Shown here in pieces: positions 48,390 through 59,015 of a DNA stretch of 64,000 nt. Under the pieces are notes generated by a model. It ran no database searches and was not told the DNA's origin. It worked only from the letters and a program-made list of their open reading frames with translations. Made by a program: the position numbers and the translations under genes. Each line of letters opens with the position of its first letter. The first letter of the stretch is position 1. Source of the stretch: Aspidiotus rigidus (taxonomy: Eukaryota; Arthropoda; Insecta; Hemiptera; Diaspididae); NCBI GenBank assembly GCA_035079385.1, contig JAVHKY010000004.1, forward strand, positions 12,989,001 through 13,053,000. The letters run 5' to 3'.

Positions 48390-48720
48390 TATATAAAGCA
48401 GAAAGTTTGTCTGTCTCTCTCCCTCGCTGTCCTCTTATAACTCAAGAACCACTGTACCTATCGACTTGACAGGCGCGGATCCACGGGGGGGACAAAAAAA
48501 AAAAAAAAAAAAAAAAATCCCCCAAAAAACCAAAAAAACAACAAATAATCTGTAGTATCCAAGGAAATGTAAAAAAAAAAAAAAAAAAAAAAAAGGTCCT
48601 TTAAACTTTTTTTGGATTGTTTCCCCTCCCAAAGTGATCGTCTGGATCCGCGCCTGGATTTGAAATATTTACCACTTATTTGTGTCATTCAGATATACCA
48701 TTTAAACCATAAATGAAAAT
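48390..48720 (+). repeat. Dispersed repeat (TATATAAA...GTTTGTCTGTC type), copy 1
   Basis: The segment runs ATATATAAAGCAGAAAG, then GTTTGTCTGTCTCTC, then ACTCAAGAACCACTGTACC and TATCGACTTGA. It resembles 48,905-48,990, which has the same order of blocks. Sequences with this block order are common in arthropod genomes and are often parts of non-autonomous or Helitron-like repeats, but I cannot place the family. A MITE (48,470-48,656) has inserted into it right after TATCGACTTGA. Confidence 0.5.
48470..48656. mobile_element. hAT-type MITE with CAGGCGCGGATCCA ends
   Basis: CAGGCGCGGATCCA at the left is exactly inverted at the right (TGGATCCGCGCCTG, ending 48,656). The 187-bp interior has two runs of about 24 A residues (48,494-48,517 and 48,571-48,594) and no gene. 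Flanks GACTTGA (48,463-48,469) and GATTTGA (48,657-48,663) agree at 6 of 7 positions, which fits a degraded target duplication. The long T runs on the other strand explain the phenylalanine-rich spurious frames. Confidence 0.75.
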
Positions 48721-48904
48721 TTTAGCTCCCATAAAAAAAAAAGTTCTTATCAAAAACCTGCGCACGCAACTGTCTACTGTATTTCTCTCCTACGCTGACA
48801 TCCTGTATTCTTGCGAACTGGATTTTGGCGCTACCTTCTAAATTGGAGCACGTTAGAGGTGTTCTTTTTATTTTCTTAAAACGTTACCGGAAGTACGGAA
48901 ATCT

Positions 48905-49000
48905 AGGTATATATAAAATAGAATATTTGTCTGTCTGTATATGTTTGTATGTCTATTATTTGAACGCTTTTACCTATCGACTTTCAATACCTATTTTCTG
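48905..49000 (+). repeat. Dispersed repeat (TATATAAA...GTTTGTCTGTC type), copy 2
   Basis: The same block order as 48,390: TATATATAAAATAGAATA, TTTGTCTGTCTGT, then CCTATCGACTTTC. It is uninterrupted, and similarity fades soon after. Confidence 0.5.
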
Positions 49001-49559
49001 AGAATTTTCTTTTTAATATTTGGGTAAAAGTTTGGATAAATTTCAAGGTTTTGGCTCCCTTTGGATGGAGTAATGAGCGAAAAAATTGGGAAAAAACGAA
49101 AGTCTCATTGTACGCGTTGTTCTAAATGTTTGAACACGTTAAGCATCGCAGTTCTAAAAATTCAATTGCTGTAAAAATTGAATTTTACTCATTTTTATGA
49201 AAAATTGAAGAGAACGAAAATTCTAACTCCTATAATTTCCTTTCAAATGAGTCTAATTTCAGATTTTCAGGAGGAAATTTGGGAACTATTTGTATTCAAG
49301 GTCATCGTGCTCACACAGAGAGATAATTTATATCGGTTACTTCGGATGAATCTAGAAAGACTATTCAAGTTTTACGTATTTATATAAAAAAATTTAGCGA
49401 ATGAAAATTGCAAGCTCTGCAGTTTTCTTTGGAATGAATTCAATTTTAGATTTTAAAAGGAGACGTTTGTTTGAAATAATTTCTTGAAAATTCGCTCTTT
49501 TCTTTTGTGATTATGCATCAGGATGTTTCTCATACAGGAAACGACTGAGTGCGTCTCAT

Positions 49560-49930
49560 GTATGTTTACAGACTGATGAAATGCGTTGGGGGTATCATTG
49601 GTTTTGAACAGGGAACCTATTTATTGGAGGGAGGGGGTAAATTGAAGAAAAGTGACGGGCGCTGATTGCCCCGGCAAAACGTGGGACTTGAAAAAATTGT
49701 GAACTCCGAACTGTATATGATAGGAGCGATGCGTAAAAATTTCAAATATTGAGTTCGACCCCGGAGCTATTGGAGGTAGGAGGGGGATTTAGAAAAATGT
49801 TGACTTTCAAGTTATATATGATGGGATAGGGACCTGAAAAGATTTCGAATATTGAGCTGTATCAGATGAGGGAGAACTTGGAGAAATACGGACTTTCGTG
49901 CTTAAAATCCGGAGGTAGTGAGGAACAAAG
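49560..49930. repeat. Degenerate tandem repeat, ATATGATGGGATAG family
   Basis: Two diverged units about 100 bases apart share CTGTATATGATAGGAGCG / GTTATATATGATGGGATAGG, then AAAAATTTCAAATATTGAG / AAAAGATTTCGAATATTGAG, and a GGAGG(T/G)AGG motif. A third partial unit follows. The same words in the same order recur at 62,560-62,880. Non-coding, and possibly remains of a minisatellite-bearing repeat. Confidence 0.5.
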
Positions 49931-50218
49931 TTTAATTTTTATTTAGAAAAAGTATAAACAAAGAAATCCCCATAAAACAGGTTTCCTGTTGGCTTTGATT
50001 AACATAGTTTATGAAGGCAATTCCGAGCAGTTCACGAAATAAGCTGCAAGTTTTTCACCAACTGTCCATCCACTTCTTCAATCATTGCAACTGGCAAAGT
50101 ATTATAGATGAATTCGGTCCGTTTTTTGCTCCAATACAGCTTTTACGTCACAAGTTAGCTTGTATGTGAATTTGTATCTAGTGCAAATCGGTTTTTAGCC
50201 ACTTTTGATCTCATAATT

Positions 50219-50379
50219 CAGGCGTGCCGTAAGCCCCCTGGTCCAATGAAGAAACCCCCCTCAAACTTTAATTTCTTGTAACTAAAAAATGGGGGAAAAA
50301 AAAAAATTAAATTATAAGGGTCCCCCCTAAAACGAATATGAAGAATCATCTTCATGAAAATGGCCTCACGGCACCCCTG
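50219..50379. repeat. hAT-like MITE with CAGG(C/G)GTGCCGT ends
   Basis: CAGGCGTGCCGTAAGCC at the left is inverted at the right as the complement of CAGGGGTGCCGTGAGGCC. Length is 161 bp. The interior contains GGTTTCTTC and a C run on each side, and no gene. An 8-bp duplication cannot be read from TCATAATT and TAAATTAT, so flanks have diverged or the ends are slightly different. It accounts for part of a chance frame at 50,218-50,544. Confidence 0.6.
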
Positions 50380-50915
50380 TAAATTATTAGTTTTTACTCT
50401 TTGCATAACTTCGTACTTTATATTGCGTGGAGCCACACTCTCTTTTGTCTTTAATCTACTCAGTAAATGTTGCTCAAATGTTACTCGTAAAAATGAAGTA
50501 TTATCAACAGTACTAAATTTCTGAGAAATGTAGAAAGCTAGCAAAGCGACTCCTTGAGACGCAAGATACCTTTAAGATCTAAATACATATCTACAAAATA
50601 AAGATATCCATTCAGCACATGGTTGGCAGTTGGCGGCGCGCCTCCGGCAGGGCATCAACCGCTACAGTGTATTATATTACAAGCTAGTATAAGTCTAGTA
50701 TACATTATTCTGAGTTACTAGCTTTCAGGTACTCCGCTCGTTCATCCCCTCTTAATCTAGCATGCTGTACATTGGGTCTAAATAATGAAGGCTAAACCCA
50801 CTGTAGCAGCCTAGTTTAGGTCTAGTATAACGAAGGCTCAAAGCCGACATTTTCCAAGTTTCTAAAGTAGGTCAAGGTCATTGATGACGTCATAAAGCGT
50901 TACATTGCGCTAGGA

Positions 50916-51226
50916 CAGCGGTGCTCAACCTTTTTGGATATGAGGCCACATAGAATGAGTTGAAAATTCTCGCGGGCCACAAAGAAAAGAATAATGTTCA
51001 TTATTTTTCAATAGGTAATAATCAGATCAGCAGTAAAATATGAAAAAGAAGCCATACACAATTTCATATCCCCTACCCACCAAAAAGTTACAAATATTGT
51101 TCATTTCTTAGTCATCAAGTTTTTTGCCATTTTGATTTTTTCCCCTCTTTTCTACCTTTTTTTTCTTTTTTCCCTTACTTCTTTTTTCTTATTACAGGCT
51201 CACGGGCTGTAGGTTGAGCACCGCTG
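50916..51226. mobile_element. hAT-type MITE with CAGCGGTGCTCAACCT ends and target duplication
   Basis: Perfect 16-base inverted ends CAGCGGTGCTCAACCT bound a 311-bp non-coding element. Both arms also carry GGCC(A/T)CA-like words. Flanks CGCTAGGA (50,908-50,915) and CGTTAGGA (51,227-51,234) agree at 7 of 8, the expected hAT duplication. The interior is T-rich at 51,120-51,185. Related in end sequence to the element at 31,313-31,662. Confidence 0.8.
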
Positions 51227-51234
51227 CGTTAGGA

Positions 51235-52848
51235 TACACAGATTTCTGACTGACCCCCAACTCAAAAACATATACACGTCAATTCAATAACAGGGACTTT
51301 TTACGTGAAACAAGAAGATTAGGGATGATAGGTGGACAAACAAAATTATTCATCTGTGAGATTCTTAGATCTTCCATTCTGAAGTGTACCTATAGAATTC
51401 AGGATAAATGTTCGATGATAAAACTTAGTGACGTTTCTATGGTTTTTTATCGTCTCGATACTCGTGTAAAGTACCAACTTTAGTCTGTACAAAGTTTGCG
51501 TATTGACACAATTGTGTGCTAATTTAACACCGGATTTAAAACTATCAGTAGGCCTACAGTAAGTAGAAAAAAAAAAAAAAAATTAGAGAAGAGAAAACCT
51601 TTCGCACAGATTTTATACCGCTTGAGGCGCGAAATTAAGTGTTCAACGAGTTGCTGACGCGTTGTCGAAAAAATGTATAATGATAGGAAGGGTTGTATCT
51701 TTTCCTCTTCCTTTATCGCTTGAAGGCTTATCATAACTCTGTATTTGAATGTTTTCATTTCCACCATGTCATATAGTGACTTTTTTTTCTTCTTTATTTA
51801 TTGACAAATATGTTTGAAAGGTTGGACGTACGAAAAAAGCAGCTGTTTTTTTTCGAAACTTAATTTAAGACCCACGCTCGATGATTAATCGAATTTTAAA
51901 TTCACCCTGTGCACCCTTGTCGAAGGAATTTAAAAAAGTTTCATTTCTCGTCATTCACAATTGAGCAATAATACGCTCTTCATCTTAATCTATTCAATCC
52001 GTTTTTTCTTCTGTCCCCATTATTATTATTAATAAAATCACGCAATTTACAGCTCGGCTAATGTGCAAAATTCGAACGCGTAATGTTCACGAGAAAGGAA
52101 AGAAAACAAAAAACAAAGAATGTCAGATTCGCGGGATAAAACGTCTTCCGCAATAAATTGATTAACATTTTTAAGAAAAACGACATTCGTCCAGGATAAG
52201 TTTACGGATCGTGATCTAGAAAATTAATTACAAAATTATACGGAGTACTCGCAAAATTGATACTGAAAGAATAATTAATTAGTAATGGAAAAGGCGAAAT
52301 TATTATGCTGAGCAAAGAAAGAAGAAGGAGAAAAAAAATTGGAGCACACGCAGTGGTAAATAATAGAAGGAAAAAGAAAAAAGTATAACTATTATTACAA
52401 AAAGTAGTTCCCCGTATAAGAATTATTTCAACGCGGACGAAGGTCTTAGATTTAATTAAATGTCGACTGAGAAAAACAAGGGAAATCACGCAATTGTCAA
52501 GTTTTTAATTACTTTTCTGCTGTATCTATTTTTTGATTATCAAACTATTCCTACTGTGACTAATTGTTAGAAAAAAAAGATAGTTTTCAATTTCATACTT
52601 CTATCGAATTTTTTCCAGAATTTCGTGGAAAAGTATAATTTTCAAGAAACACAGGGTTTTTATGAAAAAATCACGGAATTGCAGAGTACTCAATTGGCTT
52701 TCACCTTCCTTTTTCGATGTATATAGCTGTATCAACGCTCAGAGCATAGTAATCTCAACCCAACGACAAACTCCTCCGCATTGAAAAAAAACCTATACCT
52801 TGGTCAAGTCCTAACAAAAGTTCGAGAAGAGAGGAAGTCTTCCATTTG
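51235..52848. other. Gene-free stretch
   Basis: No gene or clear repeat. Frames at 51,519-51,767 and 52,202-52,489 (minus) are rich in Phe and Leu because of A runs on the plus strand and are not credible. Confidence 0.4.
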
Positions 52849-53085
52849 CACCAAAGGATGGAGAAAGGAATTCTCAATTATAGATTAATGTATCACGTCT
52901 CAGGCGCTCATCGTGAACAAATTTACCACACCTTTATTCTCGATAGAGTTTCTTAGTGTTCATACCAAGGGATGGAGAAAAAAATTCTCAACATAATAGA
53001 CTCATTTACCACGTTTGAGGTACTCAATCGAGTAAAACTAAAGTCCACTACACCTTTACACTCGATGCAGAGTAACCAAATTATT
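52849..53085. repeat. Tandem duplication, two units of about 114 bp
   Basis: Unit 1 (from 52,849) and unit 2 (from about 52,962) share ACCAA(A/G)GGATGGAGAAA, then ATTCTCAA, TATAGA or ATAGAC, ACCACG or TCACGT, and CACACCTTTA(T/C)(T/A)CTCGAT. They differ at perhaps a quarter of positions. Non-coding. An old local duplication. Confidence 0.65.
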
Positions 53086-53579
53086 TTCCAAGTGTAAGGA
53101 AAGAAAGTAGCAAAAAAAAAAGCTCTTTTTTCTCTGAGAAAACAAGTACGTCGTATCACCGAACCCCAACGAGTATTTTACGTTTTCCTAACACTCGAAT
53201 TCTTGGGACATTGAATTCCGACTAAAGAATTGTTTCAAAAAAATTGAAGCGCTTAATTTCATTTGGAAAGGAAATTGTTGGAAAATTTGCACATTGGAAA
53301 AATATCTTGTCTAGGAACCAGATTTTATAAACTGCGTAGAAGGAATTGGAAAAGATCCGAGCGTGAATAGCTTGAAGGTATTGTAGCAAAATTACGAAAA
53401 TCGAAATAGGAACGCAACAAACAGCACAATCAGCATTACATAGTCAACGGATGCTCAGACGGCAGCAGAATATAGTATAGGAACTACATGCAAGCATACG
53501 AGTGATCGAACATCCGAGTTATATGTTGCAACCTAGCTTCGTAGGAAGGGGAAAGACACGCAACGGCGAGCAACATAGA

Positions 53580-54230
53580 CAATGCAGTGCAAAATGACGT
53601 GCGCGTCGATCAGCAACGGGCAACCAGACTCTGAACGACAGTCAGAACCGAGTTCACTGCCCAGAACGTTCCACGCACACACACCCACACACCAGTACGT
53701 TTACGGTGACGGCCATGATATTCCACTGCACGGGTGTGAAAACCGCGCCAAAACGCAAGCTGAGCCGCGGCCAGTGTCTTCGACCTTCTCTTCTCAGTCC
53801 TTCACTGTATTTCGCGCACTTTGCTAGTCAGAGTGTTCACAAGTACTAATTGAGTTATTGTTCATATTTTCGTAAATCGCGTTTTGTTTTACGAATTTTT
53901 TTGCGGTTTTTCCTTGCGGTGCACAGTGATCTGTTTGTTTTACTTCTCATTTTTTCGTTGGTCTTTCATTTGTCTCATCGTTGTGTTTCATCAATCGTTT
54001 TTTCCTTTTTTCGTTCATGAATTAGTTCATTCGTCTTCTCTCTCTCACTCTTTCGTTGTAATGTACCTCAAGTCTCGATCATTGTTTGTTTTTCAATGTC
54101 ATCGTCGGTAAGTGTCGCATTACGAATTTGGTCTTCATTGTTTGACACTATCCGTCAACTTGTATCGCCTGTATCCAGCTTGTTACCCGTTTGATTGTAT
54201 TTCACAAGATTCTGTGTCAGCGGTAAGTAA
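53580..54230 (+). promoter_or_regulatory. Possible promoter and non-coding first exon
   Basis: The stretch is less AT-rich than its surroundings and has arthropod initiator-like TCAGT words at about 53,796-53,800. These are followed by T-rich, G-poor sequence typical of insect 5' leaders, and then by strong splice-donor consensus: CGGTAAGTG at about 54,107 and CGGTAAGTAAG at about 54,220. An 81-codon frame (53,582-53,827) overlaps it but has no domain. If real, this is the 5' end of a plus-strand gene whose coding exons lie outside the window. The evidence is only motif-level. Confidence 0.25.
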
Positions 54231-54654
54231 GATGTGTTTCAAACTTGTATTAGTATTACGTTTTCAGGGGTGAATCAGATCTCATCTACGAGCGTCTTGA
54301 AGAGACGCGCAGTATGAAGAGTGGATCGTATTATGGGGTCAGTGCAGTGTATTTGCGTATTCACTTCCTCTTTATGTTATCTGCGTCACAAGAGTTTGCC
54401 TTCTATCGGGAAGAATAACGTAGGACGAATCAACGAAAACACAAACATACGCAAGTACAATACAATCATACTTCCGTGCTCAGAATCGGATACAAATTTC
54501 TGTCATTTCAGTGAGAAATATTGTCGAATCACTGAATCATACCGTAAGCGGCCTTGATCGGAGCGGTGAATAAACTCTGAACTGTAGTCTTTGCGAATGA
54601 AAATGAGTCACCGATTGAAATTAAAGTGAGTGAGTACCTGTGGTATAATGTACT

Positions 54655-55240
54655 TTAATCAGTTCGTATCGATCAATCGTCGCGTGTAGGATTCAAGTAA
54701 TAGTATTTGTCTCATTTTGCATCGTCATTTCTGCAATTTTCAACATTCGAGTAACCTTTGTCAACAATTAACAATGGTTGTGAAATTTTTTCGCGATTTA
54801 CTCTTCGTGAAAACAAACAAAGTGATCTGCTTGGAATTTGAGTAAATCAGCCACTCCGTATCGATCGATGGTGGCGTGTAGTATTCGCCTAGTATTGCAT
54901 CGTCATATTGTAATTGAACATTCGAGTAATCTTAATTGTTGATGGTTCACAAAAGGGCTTAGAAAAATATCTCTCGCGATTTACTTCCTGTGAAAACAAT
55001 CGAAGTGTTTTTGTAATCGAACTAATCAAAGTGATTCAGTAGCAATATTAAAAAGTACTTGTATTAGCTGATCGAACGTCGCGTGTAACATTTGAATAAT
55101 ATCGAGTATTTGCCTGATCGTTTTGCATCGTTTTATTATGATTGAACATTCGAGTAATCTTTGACGGTAATTCACATTGGCTAAAAAATCTTTCTCTCAC
55201 GATTTACACTTTGTGAGAACAAACGAACGTATTCCGTCAA
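54655..55240 (+). repeat. Three diverged tandem copies of a repeat of about 200 bp
   Basis: Copies start near 54,655, 54,841 and 55,023. Ordered conserved blocks are GT(C/G)GCGTGTA (54,679, 54,871, 55,078), TTGCATCGT, ACATTCGAGTAA (54,743, 54,918, 55,146), CTC(G/A)CGATTTAC or TCGCGATTTACT (about 54,790, 54,975, 55,194), and GTGA(A/G)AACAA. Spacing varies between about 175 and 230 bases. Blocks are kept while the sequence between them is not, which is more than simple decay of a satellite would suggest. No protein frame runs through. It lies directly downstream of the possible first exon. Confidence 0.7.
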
Positions 55241-58200
55241 CGACTCGGCAAAATTCTTGAAATATGAACGAAATATCCAGCTCAACAGACGAATCCATTT
55301 ACTATGAAGGAGAAACAAATAATCACAAAATTAAAGTGAAATTCGAAAAAATCACGAGATAGAATAACGTCGAAAAATGAGTAAAATGAGTTGAAAGGGA
55401 AAATCACAAAAAAAAAGAAGAAATAATTATAAGAAGAAAATAAAAACACCGAAAAATCAAGGGATGAGGAAATAGATTGTAACTCACAATAAAATGTCTC
55501 ACAAATGAAATAAATGAAAATGAAAAATGAATACCTAATAATTAAACGTTATAGTTAGAATCAATTATGAAAATTTTTAAAGAGATGAAAACCCAGATCA
55601 ATGGGTGGACACGATGATGGTGCTCTGCTTCAGCCCGATTAATGTGCGAGGTGAGAGGGTGAAAACTGTGTACCTATAATTTTTGTTCTTGCTCCATTTT
55701 AAATACTCGTGAAGAATTTCTCCTGTTTTTGCAAAAATTTAACGTGGTCATGATATTCTTATAATTTTATCGTATATGTTACTTCCTCAATTTTATCAAA
55801 GGTAACTTGAGAGCATCATGAGTCATGACGCTCATAACTATAAACCTTATAATATTTTTTTTGGTCTATTTTCAATATTCGTGAACAATATTTTTTTTTC
55901 GTGCGAGAATTTAATCGACTTGGGATCGTGAATATGATGGTGTTGATAATCCTTCAACTTCATGATGTATTTTCTCGCAGTAATGCTCAAAGTCGAAAAT
56001 GTGACCAACATCAAATGAATCAGAATTTATCTTACCTTGTTTAGTCGTATCTTCGGTTTTCCTGTCCAAATATGCGAGAGTTTTATGTGATAATTCGCGG
56101 ATTTCAGCGGAAATCATTTAGATTCAATTTTCATTTTCTCTCTCCCCCGGTGACCAATTTCAGCCGAGGAACTGTTTGCCCGAGAAAATCCAATTTCTTT
56201 TCTCTTTTCAATTTTCATTCATGTTGAGAATAAAGAAGATATCTACGTGTGTTTAAATGTCCACTACTTCATTACTTATTGATAGGAAAGCACTCTTGTG
56301 TCGAGTAATCGTATAATATTTTGTCATCGGTATAGCTAAGCGCCCTGTTCCCAAGCGATGGTAATCGCATCGGCCCATCTAAATTGAGTGAAATGCTAAC
56401 CAATCTCAGCCGATACTCGCTGAGAAAAAAAATGAAAGAAATTTATGATTCCAAAATACAGTTTTCCTTGAAAATTACTTAACTTGTCCCTTAGGTTTGC
56501 AGCCGAACTCGTTACTTTACTGAATCGTTGTGTAGCTCTTTTGGGAATACAACTGCCGCTTGACCAGTCACATCGTCGTATTTAATCGTTATATTACAAA
56601 ACAAAGTAACTCAATGCTGTTGATAAAGAGGGAGCGTTGTAAATTCGAAAGCGACTAGAAAAGGACCGAATGAATGAGGGCAGAAAGTCGATCAACCGTA
56701 ACTTATCGTTGTTGTATGTTTTCACTATTTTTGGTATAATACCTTTTTTTCTCTCGTTTCTCTCTCTCTTTCCTCCTTCATCTGTGTATATTTCTTGGTT
56801 CTGGCTCATAGTTTGTCTATTTTGTTAATCCGTTTTCGCGACAAACAGAATGGGGTTTGGATTATTCGATTTACACTGAAAGAATGATAGGTTTCAAGCC
56901 CAACGAACTCTTGTATTTTGCTATCAAATAAAACGCTGTACTTTTTTTTCGTACAAATACACTGATATGGACGTGAATTCACAGAAATGAATTATTGTAG
57001 ACAGAATTCACTTGACGCCATGATAATTCGCTCCACATAGAATACTTCTTCAATTGATGGGTCTCCATAAAGATGGAAACGTAAGAGACTTAATTTCCGG
57101 GTTTTGGAACTTTGAACAGTGTCTGCGCATTTGTAATTTGATTATGGATCTATTGCGTCGTTTGTGGGAGAATATTTTGGGTACCTTGACTTGTTGAAGG
57201 ATGACTCGGAGAAATTCAAAATTTCGAGATTCATGCGGTGAAAGCGATGAAAAATATAAAGACTTGAGCTCTACGAGCCAAAAGATATTGACGGGATTTC
57301 GAGTCGCAGTAAAGGAAATACTGTCGAGCTTGAGCTTCACTAGAGCCCATTGAGACTTGGAAATGATTTGGACGGCAAGCTCTGTCTTGCGGTTGATCCA
57401 CAATGGTGTATCTGATGTCGTGATTGAAGATTATGCTTCATAGGTTTTTATTGAAATCCCTTCAGAGAACATAGATAGACGAACGAACTTGTCAAGAATC
57501 TTCGCATTAGTGCGCCTAATTTAGATCCATGGTTGAATGAGTTCCATTCTTCCAACACGAGCACATATAGCCATAAAAATTTCGCAATTTTTTGGGAATT
57601 GGGGCAAATTATCGAATATATCATTTCAACTCCCACAAAAACTTTAGCTAAAGGTAGCAATTGAAATAATAAAAATGACCATATTAGAAGTTTTTCGTAC
57701 CACATTTCAAATTTGGAAAAAAAAAACAAAAAAACGCGAACGAAGTTTAGGAAATGTTATCGTTTTAATTGATGAGATGACAAGTTATTTGTCGTTTCCC
57801 GATGTTCAATCTTTACAGACTGATGGTCGTGAGTAGTCGATTGAAATTTTCCCCTCCATCTTTTTTTGAAGGTTGTGTTGCGCACCTGTAAAAGTTTGGT
57901 GTGGCATTTGATTATCATTAATGTGCAATTTTCTTCATAGAATATAATATACAGTCTCGAGAAATGTATCAGACGGAACCAGTTCGACTCAATCATCATC
58001 GAAATTAAGAAGTCACTTCCGGTTTCGTTTCCTAGTCAGACCCATACTATCGCGTGCCAAGGAATTTTTTAATTATGTTTGAACGATCCTTCGAATGCAC
58101 ATTTAATACGTAGAAATGGGCTTGCTTGCCTGTGCACGCTTATACAAGTTCTATACGTATATCTATTTTCGTTCGCCATCGACACGACACATTTGTGTTG

Positions 58201-58854
58201 AAGCATTATAAATGACACATTTTAATCGTTTCGATGAATTAAGATTTCACGCGAAGCAACGTTGGAAACTCCGGGTGGCTTCTGTTTCCCTTTTCGCGTT
58301 CGTGTATGCCCTAGGTTTTAAAAACTTGTTTGTGCCACGATTACCAGCAGAAATGGGGGTTTTGTTTTATTGCAAAATACGACAAATTGGATAGTTGGCG
58401 AGCTCTGTAAGTTCTACCAGCGTCGAATATACTTCCCCCTTACCACCCGCTATACTAAGCATTGAAACTCCCCTTCCTCGTCGTCTTCCCGTGAAATCGT
58501 ATCTTCGGAGATGTCGCAAAGTTAATCGTTTGCCAAATCCTGTACCAGATAAATGATTTTGAAAGTTACACGCGAATAAGACCCCGCTAACGGCGCTTTA
58601 TCCACCTCGAATTTAATATTGGGCGACGGTATAAAGCTATCGATAATAATATTACCTGTCAAACTGTCCACCCTTTCTTGGCCTCCGTTTCCACACAGTT
58701 TTAATAAATGTTGCGTTTTTGTTTTGTTTTCTTATCATTTTATATATTGGTTTTCCAGACCAAAAATTCCGTGATTTCGTTTCGTTCATTTTGTAAGGTT
58801 ATTTCCCTGAAAGATTCATTCCTCCTTGTTATTTTTTCGGCTGTTTACGCCTCG
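55241..58854. other. Gene-free stretch with some longer minus-strand frames
   Basis: Three minus-strand frames follow each other (57,757-57,999, 57,448-57,729, 57,050-57,403; 80, 93 and 117 codons). The middle one starts with a hydrophobic segment. I recognise no family and see no convincing splice sites joining them, so I do not call a gene. The rest shows nothing recognisable. 58,400-58,700 is somewhat CpG-richer, with a TATCGATA at 58,638-58,645. Confidence 0.35.
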
Positions 58855-59015
58855 ATGAACGACGTTTGAGGGTACAAATTATTGAAAATTTCCCTACCGC
58901 TATGCCAGATGAATTAATTATGATGAACATTTGGCGTGCAATCAACGTCGTTTGAAGGTACAAATTACTGATAATTTCACTGCTGTTGTGGTTGGTTAAT
59001 CATTGCGAATATTCT
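58855..59015. repeat. Tandem duplication, two units of about 86 bp
   Basis: ATGAACGACGTTTGAGGGTAC (58,855) and ATCAACGTCGTTTGAAGGTA (58,941) start two units that continue in parallel: ACAAATTA(T/C)TGA(A/T)AATTTC, an ACCGCTATG / ACTGCTGTT block, TTAAT. Non-coding. Confidence 0.6.

Noticed and set aside
53582..53827. 81-codon plus-strand frame near the possible promoter.
   Set aside because: No recognisable domain, and its position overlaps the suspected transcription start, so it is more likely leader DNA.
57050..57999. Three successive minus-strand frames of 80-117 codons.
   Set aside because: No domain, no codon pattern and no clear splice sites. Three such frames on one strand can occur by chance in this composition.
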